DNA of 64,000 nt from Desmodesmus armatus (Eukaryota > Chlorophyta > Chlorophyceae > Sphaeropleales > Scenedesmaceae), in contig VIIQ02000614.1 of assembly GCA_007449985.2 (NCBI GenBank), forward strand, positions 248,001-312,000. The letters are read 5' to 3'. The notes under the pieces are model-generated. The model was given only the letters and a program-made list of their open reading frames with translations. It ran no database searches and was not told the origin of the DNA. The position numbers were made by a program, and so were the translations under genes. Positions 1 to 9,380 of this stretch are shown here, piece by piece; position 1 is the stretch's first letter, and every line of letters starts with the position of its first letter.

Positions 1-1683
1 GCTGTGCTGGGGGGGGGAGGGGGGGGGGTGCGCCGTATGTTTTTGGGTTTCAGCTGGCTGTGACATGCCTTTGTATTTGGGATGCCTTGGTCTCTTGTCT
101 GTTGTGTTGTGCGGTAGGGCTGGCTGTTGGACACCTTTGCGGGTCTCTTTCTCGATTTGGTCTCTTTGTCGATTTGGTCTTATGCTTGCTTTGACACCCC
201 TTTATTGGGGCGGCTGGCTCCTGCCAGTCGGGTGTGTGCAGCCTCGTGCTGTAGCACGCCAAGGAGGTGTGTGGGTTCAAGTCCCATGCTTTTTTTGGTC
301 CAGGAGTTGGGCACCTCCTGGTATAGGGTGTGCGGCGTCCCTCATCGGTGAGGCTTTGCCTCCGGCCCCCGGCAGTCGAGTTTACTCGGCTGAGTTGTGT
401 GTGGCCAGCCGGTGGGGGGTGCGCCCCCCCTGGAACCTTCAAAAAAAAAAGATAGCATGCGGCATGCTGTGACATAGCAGCACTCACACACTTTTGTTTC
501 ACCACTGTCCTGCGGGCTTGTCATGCCCATTGCATGTGCTGGCTCGCATGATAGCGCATGTCCTTACATGGCATCACTGGACGGTCATTGGTTGCTTGGA
601 TGCACCCCGGTAACTTGCAGTATATGCACATCGCCCGCATGCAGACAGCACTTCACTGAGCTGCGCATTTAATTTGGCAGCTGACAACACCATGCCATGG
701 TGCTTGTACCTTTGCACAAGCAGTCAACAAAACCCTGGCGCTTGAAACACAGCTGCTGGACTAGCAAGAGGGGCCTCACCTTGTCTGCTTGGATACACAC
801 TGCACAATTCCTTGTCAAAAAAGGTGTAACTTTGATTTGATTTGTCAGTCGGTGCGCTCTGCATGTGCTGCAGTCAAGCCTTTGGTTGTGGCACTGATCG
901 GGCATGTGTGTAGAAGTTGCAGCGTGTTCCCAGGGGAGGCCTTTGTGTGCGTCAGTGCTCAGTAACAACAAAGCCAGCAGGGCCGGCCCATCAACGTCTA
1001 AGCAGCTTTGTTCACATCTTGCCAACCACGCTGAGTTGCAGCTGGAGAGATTGCCGGCTGGTGGGCTGTCAGTTGGTGTCTGTACGCAAACACAGGCAAT
1101 AGCATACGGAGTTCGGCAGGCTCAGCTCTACACTTCAGGTATCGCCCAGCCTTTTGAAATGCGTGCCTGCTATGTGGCTTCTTTCTGATATGAAAGGGAG
1201 GGGGTTGGCAGGACAGCGTGGCATTGGAACATGCAGGGTGACAGGAATGCCCCTGAGGGTGTTACCCTTGAGGCCTGGCACGCATACAGTCGTGGGGCGT
1301 GAACAGGGTGAAGGGCTACCCTTTGAGAAGCTGCATGCAATCATCAAGCTGTGAGGGCCCTACACCAGGCACAATACCCAGCTTCAAGTCATTGCCACCC
1401 AAGCAGTGCAGCACAAGAGCTTCAGGCATCAGCAAATTGCAGGACAGCAGGATTGTGAGTTGCATGAGACACACACCAGCACTGCCACAGCCTAGTAGGA
1501 CTGCAGACCCTGCTCACATCAGTTCACCATGTTTAGGAGTGACTGCTGCCATGCTGCAAAGGTGCTCCTGAGTTGCTTTCAGTATTTCATCAGCCATGCG
1601 ACTTCTTCAGTCTGCTGCATTCAACCGCCCACAACTACTGCTGCCATGACATGTCTGCCAACAACCAGTCAACCAGACAGTCT
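1..1683. other. Non-coding, repeat-bearing left edge
   Basis: No convincing gene was found in this stretch. Overlapping open frames exist on both strands near 50-505 but have no recognisable domain, no homogeneous composition and no splice-consistent continuation. The first 30 bases are a poly-G-rich tract. A tRNA-like T-arm and a dispersed-repeat segment lie at about 180-440 and are listed separately. The rest, to the histone hairpin at 1700, holds nothing I can name. Confidence 0.6.
180..440 (+). repeat. tRNA-related SINE-like dispersed repeat, copy 1
   Basis: Bases 271-287 form a textbook T-arm: stem GTGGG/CCCAT around the loop TTCAAGT, containing a perfect RNA polymerase III B-box at 274-284. 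The remainder does not fold as a tRNA, because neither an acceptor stem nor a normal anticodon arm can be paired. About 60 bases further on, the text TTTGCCTCCGGCCCCC followed by GTGTGGCCAGC recurs near 33280-33340. This suggests a dispersed element whose head derives from a tRNA. A G-run/C-run hairpin closes it at about 410-432. SINE is an inference; a chance B-box in unrelated repeat DNA is the alternative. Confidence 0.4.
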
Positions 1684-1699
1684 TTCCAGTGGATTTGGT

Positions 1700-1715
1700 G
1701 GTGTCGAAAGACACC
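1700..1715 (-). terminator. Histone mRNA 3' stem-loop of the H2B gene
   Basis: On the minus strand the sequence reads GGTGTC-TTTC-GACACC, a perfect 6-bp stem with a 4-base loop, 51 bases past the H2B stop codon. The H2A gene has the same structure (2894-2909), and both are flanked by near-identical text: CCCACCCAAA on the 5' side and ACCACCAAAT then TGGAAAG on the 3' side. This is the geometry of the replication-dependent histone stem-loop bound by SLBP in animals and reported for volvocalean algae. It implies non-polyadenylated, S-phase histone mRNAs. Confidence 0.9.
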
Positions 1716-1766
1716 ATTTTGGGTGGGGTGCAGCAAGGTACACAAGGTACTGCCGCTGCTGCCTGC

Positions 1767-2132
1767 TTAGGCAGAGGTGAACTTGGTCACGGCCTTGGTG
1801 CCCTCAGACACGGCGTGCTTGGCCAGCTCTCCTGGCAGGATCAGGCGCACAGCGGTCTGGATCTCGCGGGAGGTGATTGTGGGCTTCTTGTTGTACCTGG
1901 CCAGGCGGGAGGCCTCGCTGGCGATCTTCTCGAAGATGTCGTTGATGAATGAGTTCATGATGGACATGGCCTTGGAGCTGATGCCAGTGTCGGGGTGCAC
2001 CTGCTTGAGCACCTTGTAGATGTAGATCTTGTAGGTCTCAGCCTTGGAGACCTTCTTCTTCTTCTTTGCGTCGGTGGTCTTCTTTGCTGGTGCCTTGGCG
2101 GGGGCCTTCTCGGCAGCCTTGGGAGGAGCCAT
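1767..2132 (-). CDS. Histone H2B
   Basis: Core histone that pairs with H2A in the nucleosome. The 121-residue protein starts at the ATG complementary to 2130-2132, giving [11 protein letters not shown]; a longer in-frame extension is rejected because it would run through the promoter and its TATA box. Residues 1-30 are the Lys/Ala/Pro-rich N-terminal tail ([20 protein letters not shown]). The histone fold follows, with [37 protein letters not shown] and the C-terminal helix around [20 protein letters not shown]. There are no introns, as is usual for replication-dependent histones. It is transcribed divergently from H2A through a 277-bp shared promoter and ends with a histone stem-loop. Assignment is certain from sequence alone. 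Confidence 0.98.
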   Translation of the reverse strand: MAPPKAAEKAPAKAPAKKTTDAKKKKKVSKAETYKIYIYKVLKQVHPDTGISSKAMSIMNSFINDIFEKIASEASRLARYNKKPTITSREIQTAVRLILPGELAKHAVSEGTKAVTKFTSA

Positions 2133-2409
2133 CGTACAGTAGCTGTTTGCTGTGTGTTGGTGAACGTGAGAGGGTGATGAGAGTAGATGATGTTGGAGAG
2201 TCAGAAGGAGTTTATATAGTTGTGATTGGTTGTTGCGCAAGACTCAACGTGCCTCGACTCGGACTCAGACTCAGACTCAGAGTTGAGCCTGAGGCATCGA
2301 GCTTGAGCGCCCTCCTGCGTTCTGCCTATAAATACGCCTCGATTCTCACGACTAGACAACCAATCACCATCGTTACCTTCCTCTTCCCTCACACAAACAC
2401 AAAGCAATC
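2133..2409. promoter_or_regulatory. Divergent H2B/H2A promoter
   Basis: This 277-bp spacer drives both histone genes. A TATA element for H2B lies at 2211-2219 (minus-strand ACTATATAA) and one for H2A at 2327-2334 (TATAAATA). The decamer CAACCAATCA, containing a CCAAT core, occurs once for each gene and in each gene's own orientation: 2223-2232 (minus strand, upstream of the H2B TATA) and 2357-2366 (plus strand, downstream of the H2A TATA). A short GACTCA direct repeat sits between the TATA boxes at about 2255-2280. Shared use for coordinated S-phase transcription is inferred from the arrangement. Confidence 0.85.
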
Positions 2410-2799
2410 ATGTCTGGCGGACGTGGAAAGGCAGCAGGCAAGGCCAAGGGCAAGGCCGTGTCTCGCTCAAGCAAGGCCGGTCTGCAGTTCCCCGTGGGTC
2501 GTCTGGCTCGCTACCTGAAGAAGGGACGCTATGCCGAGCGTATCGGAGCTGGTGCCCCCGTGTACCTTGCTGCTGTGCTGGAGTACCTGGCCGCTGAGGT
2601 GCTGGAGCTGGCAGGCAACGCTGCCCGCGACAACAAGAAGAACCGCATCATCCCCCGCCACATCCAGCTCGCAATCAGGAACGACGAGGAGCTGAGCAAG
2701 CTGCTGGGCACCGTGACCATCGCCAGCGGTGGTGTGCTGCCAAACATCCACGGCTCCCTCCTGCCCAAGAAGAGCAAGGGCAAGGCTGACGCCGAGTAA
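2410..2799 (+). CDS. Histone H2A
   Basis: Core histone, 129 residues, intronless. It begins [20 protein letters not shown] (basic tail). The histone fold includes [20 protein letters not shown], the acidic-patch region ([18 protein letters not shown]) and [20 protein letters not shown]. The C-terminal tail is [13 protein letters not shown], with no SQ[E/D] H2A.X motif and no SPKK-type plant extension, so it is a canonical replication-dependent H2A. Its start is 76 bases past the TATA box, and a histone stem-loop lies 95 bases past the stop. It is divergent with H2B. Just past its hairpin begins a segment duplicated from the SDR locus 6 kb to the right. Confidence 0.98.
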   Translation: MSGGRGKAAGKAKGKAVSRSSKAGLQFPVGRLARYLKKGRYAERIGAGAPVYLAAVLEYLAAEVLELAGNAARDNKKNRIIPRHIQLAIRNDEELSKLLGTVTIASGGVLPNIHGSLLPKKSKGKADAE

Positions 2800-2893
2800 A
2801 CAAGCAGCATCCCTGCTGCTGGGGCGCGGCAGTGTTGGCGGCACCACCACGGGCTGCCAGCACTGCTGCTGATGCCCCACCCCCACCCAAACT

Positions 2894-2909
2894 GGTGTCT
2901 CTCGACACC
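2894..2909 (+). terminator. Histone mRNA 3' stem-loop of the H2A gene
   Basis: GGTGTC-TCTC-GACACC forms a perfect 6-bp stem with a 4-base loop. It differs from the H2B hairpin only in the loop and shares its flanks (CCCACCCAAA before, ACCACCAAAT and TGGAAAG after). The conserved 3' flank, richer in purines, may be the counterpart of the animal histone downstream element, although U7-type processing in algae is not established here. Confidence 0.9.
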
Positions 2910-3079
2910 ACCAAATTCCTTGGAAAGGAAACTTTTCTTGCAATTGAATCTGTTTGCTAGTTTGTGATGCGCTTTTGTGGGCAGCTCTTGTGTCAACTGT
3001 TGTTGTTTGTTGCACATGCATGGCAGTGTCTTGCAGCTGTAGCAGGGCCAACAGTAAGCTGAGTGCCACCCAGAGCTGC

Positions 3080-4150
3080 TGTTCCACTTTGTGAGGCCAC
3101 TTTGGCAGCTGTACAAGCTCTGCTGCACAGTCTAATCTGTTTTCTTGACGGGCTCAGCTGCCAGTCCTGTGACCATTGACCTTGGATGCATAACCTCTTT
3201 GTGCAACAGCTACAACTGAATGAAGTGCTGTCATCATGGCATGACTGACAGTCAGGCCGCCTCTTGTCACAACAAAAGAGCCGCACAATTTTCAAGTCAA
3301 GAGTCATCAACAGGCGTATGCCAATGCATACATCGCCGAACTGCTGCAACTTGCAAGGCATGATGTTATGCATACATTGCCAAACTGCTGCAACTTCCTA
3401 CATGCTGATGCCAGCGGGTTCGGCGGCAGGCTGAGCAACCAAAAAACAAGGCATATGTAGCTCCCTATGTGCTGATGCCAGCAGGTTCTGCTGCAGCCTG
3501 CGCAACCCGCTCAGCCTGCTGCGCCTTGAGGAGCACATCAACGTCCTGGGCATGCTCCAGCCCAGAGCCCTTGGGGACAGCCTGAGGCACAGCCACACCC
3601 GCCTGGCTGGCAACCTGGGGCAGGGGCGGCAGGGGCAGGGACACCATGCTCTGTCAATGTGGACGGATGGCAGCTGTGGTGGAATGTATTGCTGGCTGCA
3701 GTGCAGGACAAAACCTCTTAGCTATCAGCAGCCTGGCACTGGTGAATGTGCTGGCAGTGCTGCACGTTGCCCCAAGCGACTGGTGGTAGTAATGGCTATG
3801 GCCCAAGTACAGCACAATCTAGAAGGGCGGGTACGTACACACATGTGCTGTAGTGCAGCCAGCACCCTCCTACCTTCCAGCTCTGGAGCAGTGGCGCAGC
3901 ACAGTATGGCCAGGGCTCCTGAGGCGGCCGTCTGCCCTGACAGCCACTGTGCCCATTCTGTGACAATGGTGGCCATCTTGTCATGGTCAGCCTTGCGGAA
4001 GATGTCTGCAGGCAACACAGCAGTCAGGTCAACACAGCACAGCACAGCCGCATGTCACCCTTCGCAACAGAATGTACAGCACCTACATGGTGATGGTTTG
4101 CTGTGATGGTGAGACACACCACAGTGCGCCTCTGCGCTACGGACGCTACG
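3080..4150. repeat. Segmental duplication, truncated copy (partner 9380-11080)
   Basis: This segment aligns with 9380-11080 over flanks, exons and introns: the 3' flank around CAACTTGCAAGGCA, the complete last SDR exon, its downstream intron, and the exon containing DIFRKADHDKMATIV. Relative to the partner it lacks about 700 bp (partner about 10035-10745), which held two exons. The break falls after GACTGGTGGT. The partner contains the full gene, so this is the derived copy. It also carries a small local re-duplication of the last exon's 3' end near 3366-3440. Confidence 0.85.
3465..4005 (-). pseudogene. SDR gene fragment with two exons left
   Basis: Two exons of the 9.7-14.3 kb short-chain dehydrogenase are preserved here at full length: 3874-4005 (132 nt, encoding DIFRKADHDKMATIVTEWAQ to CCATAPELEG) and 3465-3614 (150 nt, the C-terminal tail VASQAGVAVPQAVPKG to PAGIST and stop). 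Both remain open and keep their splice signals. The two exons normally lying between them (GTYYGAYYK and the YEEVCRIVHD exon) have been deleted, and no upstream exons with the Rossmann motif or the YxxxK active site exist before the histone genes. It is therefore a 3' fragment without catalytic capacity. The copy is recent, as the last exon differs at few bases. Confidence 0.85.
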
Positions 4151-4890
4151 ACCGCATGATGTGGTTGCCTGTGGCAGCAGTGGGGCAGCCTCTGGTGGGA
4201 CCTGGGGTGTGTGTGGATGGGGGGGGGGGGGGGCGACGCATTTTTTGGTGCATGGGCCTGACCAGGCGGGACCTGGTGTATGTGTGTGTATAATTTCATC
4301 GTTTACCTTTCTGCTGCAAGGGGTGTGACAGGGAGTTAGGGGAGTCAGCGCCCCCTTGTGTGTGTGTGGGGGGGGGGGGGGGGGAGACCCAGATTTCTTG
4401 CACGGGCCTGACAGGCGCCCCAGCGGCCCCGTGGGCCACAAAAAGCTGACAAACCACACACTCAGTCACAATACTGTGTTGTTTGTTGCCCATGTCCAAC
4501 TGCATGCGCAGTCACTGGCCAGGGAGGGGTGGGTCAAGGAGATGGCAATCAAAGAAAACATGGTTTGCAGGGAAAAACTTCAAAAGATGAGTATGAAGAA
4601 AGTGATAAGAATACATTGTGTTTACAATTGGCAGCCGAGTTTGTTCCTACCCTCGGCTACGTTGACCAATCGAGGGCCGGGCCGGGTGCGGGCCTGCACA
4701 CAACAGACAGCGCATAACATCGTAAGATGCAACACAAACAGAATAACCAAACATGGATGATAGACTGTTTGGTCGCACTGTGGTCCAGGGGGGTTTGTCA
4801 CTGTTTGTCAGTGGGTGGTCACTGGGGGGTGGGGTGGTCACCGGTCGGCACCCGGCAGATGGCCACGCAGTGTTCCCTGGTCCCGCAACT
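4006..4890. other. Intergenic region with G-tracts
   Basis: No gene is seen. The stretch contains two long poly-G tracts (about 4210-4225 and 4370-4384), the second following a GT repeat, which are candidate quadruplex or assembly-sensitive sites. Up to about 4110 the text still resembles the SDR intron of the duplication partner. Open frames here are low-complexity and unrelated to any family I know. Confidence 0.5.
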
Positions 4891-4896
4891 CCAGCC

Positions 4897-4904
4897 TATT
4901 TAAA
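4897..4904 (+). promoter_or_regulatory. TATA-like element of the haloperoxidase gene
   Basis: TATTTAAA lies 129 bases upstream of the first downstream ATG (5033), which opens a short exon compatible in phase with the next haloperoxidase exon. No ATG intervenes between this element and 5033. Transcription would start near 4930. Assignment is by position and composition only. Confidence 0.5.
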
Positions 4905-5032
4905 CACCCACAGGCTGTCCAGACGTCAGCAAGCACAGAAACCTGCGTTCTAGTCGAGTCCAGTTGCGCTACTGTTACCTATACTTCCAGCAGGAAGTTC
5001 CCTTTGCTTTGATCGTCGTACAGACAATCAGT

Positions 5033-8000
5033 GATGCTTCAGCAGATGCAGATGCGCCCATATGCTGCCAAGGTGGGTCAGCTGCAGCAACGAATACAAC
5101 CTGCATGCGGTTCAGAGCGGTGTGCGAGGCCTTGCAAGGCCTCGCACAGGCAATTGCAGCACGAGTGCTGTTGGGGCCCTATGACCCACAACTGAGCTGC
5201 AAGAACTCGTTGTGCGATGCTTCTACAGGCATCAGCGTTGAAGGCTCCAGGACGTGGTAAGCAGGTGGCACCGGGAGTGAAAGCACACGCCAGGCAGGGC
5301 AGAGGGGTGTGGGGTGTGGCAGTGTTGTGGGGCAGCCCTGCTCGCTGCGCTGAGCTGTGTTGTGTGGTGGTGCCCTGCAACACCTGGGTGCCACCCACCT
5401 TGGTAGCAACCCTTTACCTGAGACAACATAGGATGCGACGGCAGGCTATGTGCTTCAAGCATCCACACCAGCGACCTGGACTTGCCCGCTTGATCTTACT
5501 CCCACACCTGCTGTCCTGCCTCTGCCCTGATCTTACTGCTGTTAGCAGCTGTTTGCTGCCGTGCCAGCAAGGGCGTTGCGCCATCAGCTGCACGCCAGGT
5601 GCCAGCTAAGTGCGGCACACGCACCAGCCCGCGCAACATGCCGTTGGCTGGGCTGGCAGCGCCTCAGGGGAGCGGTTCCCACATGCCAGGACATCGCGTT
5701 GCTGAAGGGTCTCTGCAGGGGCCACGTTCTGGTGTGACGACCCGTGCGACAGTATGTGATGCTGGACCTTGCTTGCTGGCTGGTCCTGCATGCACTGAGC
5801 ATCATGCTTTGCGGACAATCTGTGGCTGGAGGTTGTGGTAGCCATCTCGACTGCGGCCTGAGTGTCCATGTAATAGGCTGCACGGTGTTCCACTGGAGCC
5901 TGCTTCACTGAAGCGGCAAAGACATCTGCCTGCATTATGGTTGCAAATCACTGCGGGGGGTCACAGCTTATGAGCTTCACCCGGATTTGCCCTGCTGGGC
6001 AATGCCATTGTTGTCTGGCGAACGTGTCCATGTAACCATTCTGCCCCAATTACTATCCAGTGCAAGCAGCAAGTTGCCTGGCAGGCATGCACACACTTGA
6101 ACGTCACAACCACAAGCTGCGGCGAGTTGCCTTCTGATCAAGTATGGTTGTCTGTGTCATGACAAACACTGCTGCACCTGCATGCATTCCCTTCACAAAC
6201 GGCTGCTGTGGCCGCACTGCTGCTGCTTCACGGCTTGCCCACTTGCAGGCTGCTGATGATGCCATCCTGTTCTGGAACGACGTTGCTCTGGAGGTCAACA
6301 CACTGGACGTCGATGCAGGCCCAGCCGCCCAGGCGCCTGGGCCGGTGCTGGGGGCCCGTGCCCTGGGCATCATGCACCTGGCGATGCTGGATGCGTACAG
6401 TGCAGCACTGAGGCCTCAGGGAGGCTCAGCGCGGTTGCCCACCTACCTACCTCGTGACCAGCTGCCCCCCAGGCCCCCAGTCAGCACCCGGCTCAGCCCT
6501 GGAGCAGCTGCCTCAGGAGCAGCATACGAAGTGCTGAAAGATATCTTCTCCAAACAGGAGGAGATTCTCAACGCTGCTGCATCGGCCACACGTGCGGCAC
6601 TACGCAGGGACCCAGAGTTTGAGGCATCCTGGGGCTTCGGCCAGCGTGTGGGCAGGGCAGTGCTTCAGCTGCGCAGCGACGACCCCACCGGTAACATTGT
6701 GGAGCCGTTCCCCGCAACCCCCACCAACGGTGGCTACACGCCTCCTCTGTACGACGGCGGCTACAGGCCTGCACCCGACAGCAACAGCAGCGAGGTGTAT
6801 GCGCCACGGTACGGAGCAGCCACGCCCCTGTTTGCCACTGCCAGGCGCCATGCTCTGAGGGAGCCCAGCGAGTTCACCAACAATAACGGCGATGTGTTCA
6901 AGGCGGATGCCGAGTACTTGAGCTGGAAGGGCGTGGAGGAGGCGCAGCTGCCTGACGTCCCTGCTGACCGGAGGCGCACACCAGAGGAGACCGACACGGG
7001 CATCTTCTGGGCGTATGATGGCCCCAGGCGGCTAGGCACACCGCCCCGTCTGTACAACCAGGTTGGTGCCAGTGGGGGTGGGAGGGGCAAGTCTAGTAGT
7101 AGGGACACTCTCTCGACTGGTCTCTTTTTCAGTCAGTTGGATACAGCAACCACTGGGAAAACATGGGACATTCCTGGTTGCATGCCTCAATTTGTGAATT
7201 GGTCAATGAACGTTTGACTGCTGAGTGTGCAGCTGCTGTCTTCATCAAACACTTCAGGCCCTGACACGGGATTTCTGCGGAGTGGGGTTTGCCTGCTGTC
7301 GCCCGCAAACTGCAGCTTACCGCCACAGTCTGCTCTGGGCCGCAGCCTGAGATTGTTGCATTCACCTTTCATCCTCAGCCTGCCAGTGCCGCACATGATG
7401 TGCCCAACCACATCACCCTTTGTGGCACCCAATGCGTCGGCCACTGCCGCACTGGATGCACTCATGCGGCATTATGGGGAGGCATGACAAGCTCGACCAA
7501 CCTTGCTTCTTCCCAACCCAACCCTGCCCTGCCCTGTCCTGCCTCACCTTGTCTTCCCAGATTGTCCGCAAGCTGGCCATTGCACGTGGCAACAGCGAGC
7601 TGCAGAACGCCAGCCTGTTTGCGCTCGTCAACGCTGCAATGGCGGACGCAGGCATCCTGGCCTGGCAGCAGAAGTACAAGTCCTTCTACTTCAGGCCTGC
7701 CACAGGTGTGCCAGCTGCTGGCATCACCAGCTTCAGGCCGCTGGGTGCCCCCCGCAGCAACCAGGACACAGATGCACCCAGCTTCACGCCCGAGTTCCCT
7801 GCCTACCCCAGCGGCCACGCAACCTTTGGAGCCGCAGCCCTGGGCATGGCACGGTTGTTCTACGGGGTTGCTCCTGGCAACCGCGAGGCCGACGACCTGT
7901 TTGCCGGGCTGACCTTTGTGTCTGACGAGCTGAATGGCCGCACGACAGACTCGGCTGGAGTTCCACGCAGGCGTGTCCCCCGCCAGTTCCCCAAGACGCC

Positions 8001-8750
8001 CTCTGACGGGGGCCTGTGGAAAATGATCATTCAGAACGGTTTCTCGCGGGCGTTCCTTGGGTGAGTGGCGGGCGTGCCACGTGACGTGCATTGTCTTCAG
8101 CAACAGCGAGCAGCGCCCTTGTGCGCATTTAGGTGCTGCAGTTGGCTTCAGCATCCGCTCTCACGGAGATAAGAGCTGCACAACCTGCTTTTTACAGTGT
8201 GTCATGCACGGCTCGTGATGATCATCGGGCGATCTTGCTCGAGCGTGCTGACGTCGTACCGACCGTGCCCGTCTGCTGCCACTGTTGCTGCCCGCTGCTG
8301 CACAGGGTGCACTGGACTTTTGATTGCTTCAGTGTGAAGGTTGGAGCTGACGGCGTCGCCCGCACCCCTGACTTCACCTCCCCAGGCAGCAACCTCATCG
8401 GCGGCGTCCCGCTGGGCCTCACGATTGCGGAAGACATCTGGGCAAACAGCACGTCCCGGAGCGTAACCGACCAGGGCACAGTGGTGGTGCCCCAGCTGGG
8501 CACCAGGCAGACGGTGCAGCCGTACAAGGTGAAGGCAGGCGACACGCTGAGCAGCATTGCTCAGGCGTACGATACTACAGCAGATGAGCTGTTGTTTTTG
8601 AACCCTGGCACCTTCCCCGACCCTGACTTGATATTTGAGGGCCAGAACATGATGGTGCCTCAGACGCCGTCCACACCAGGTTCGGAGGGTGTTGTGCTTG
8701 GCGTGGAGGATTCTCCACTGGGTTCGGGCCCAGTGCTCATGGCGGTGTAG
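5033..8750 (+). CDS. Vanadium-dependent haloperoxidase-like protein with C-terminal LysM domain
   Basis: Family role: vanadate enzymes of the PAP2 superfamily that oxidise halides with hydrogen peroxide. Proposed exons: 5033-5071, 6249-7061, 7561-8060, 8306-8750 (598 residues). The core starts AADDAILFWNDVALEVN. All vanadate-pocket motifs are present: KYKSFYFRP (K-x6-RP), PSGHATFGAA, and SRAFLGVHWTFD, whose central Gly codon is split across the last intron, so the splice is confirmed by the motif. About 45 residues near the C-terminus form a LysM module (YKVKAGDTLSSIAQAY, then LFLNPGTFPDPDLIFEG), a peptidoglycan/chitin-binding fold. Exon 1 (13 residues, MLQQMQMRPYAAK) is tentative; it is the first ATG after a TATA element and has the right phase. 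No signal peptide is visible with that start. Halide preference cannot be read from sequence. Alternative function: a vanadate-site acid phosphatase. Confidence 0.85.
5121..5148. repeat. Perfect 28-bp palindrome in haloperoxidase intron 1
   Basis: The 28 bases starting TGTGCGAGGCC are identical to their own reverse complement, with no mismatch and no loop. It lies 50 bases after the proposed first splice donor. It could be a dimeric protein-binding site or a cruciform; nothing else in the sequence indicates which. Confidence 0.8.
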
Positions 8751-9380
8751 GGTCGTTGACGGGCGTGTTTGGCTAGCCACTGGCAGCCAAAGAGCGAGAC
8801 GAGAAGCAGGCAGGCATGTACGAGCTGTTTGTCAGGATTGGTGATCAGGTGCCTGATGAGGTTAATAGCGTCTTTGTTGAGTAGGGTTGGACGCTGGGAG
8901 GAAGTTGACCACTGCGCAGCTGTGTTGGCTGTGCATGTCTTGCACACCGGCAATGTTGCTCATGGACACGTCGTGTCGGCCCCTCGGCCTGTCATATCGC
9001 TTGCAGATAGGCAAGATGCAGCCCTGATCATTCATGTGTCAGTCTATCTGTTGCATGTTTGCCTTGCTGGCTATCCAACTTTTCCGTCATCAGATGTACA
9101 GACAGTCAGAAATAAATAGCCTACCACATTCATGGCTGGTTGTTGCAGCCAAGAGTGTTGATATTGCTTTGGCATGTTGGTGTACACTCATATGAGAATG
9201 CATTGCCTTCCATCTGTAGGCAGGTTGATTGGTAGGGATCTTTTCATGGCTGGTGACTCCAGGTCACCCGCACAATCCCCTTTGTTTGATTGGTCCACAG
9301 CCGTTGGTACTACCAGTGGTGGTATTATGGGCTTGGCTAGCACTTGATGTAAAGCAGGGCTTACTGACACAAGGCCACTT
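8751..9380. other. Intergenic region between haloperoxidase and SDR genes
   Basis: This is the 3' flank of the haloperoxidase gene. No recognised gene, RNA or repeat was seen before the SDR duplication segment begins at about 9380. Confidence 0.5.

Noticed and set aside
215..295. Possible tRNA gene
   Set aside because: Only the T-arm is tRNA-like. No seven-base acceptor stem and no seven-base anticodon loop can be drawn around it.
1767..2240. N-terminally extended H2B starting at 2240
   Set aside because: The extension of 36 codons passes through the TATA box and promoter; canonical H2B starts at MAPPKAAEK.
6144..6248. Haloperoxidase start at an ATG in the 6144 frame
   Set aside because: The first 35 codons are Cys/Ala-rich without signal-peptide character and end at a good splice acceptor (CTTGCAG at 6248), so they are read as intron.
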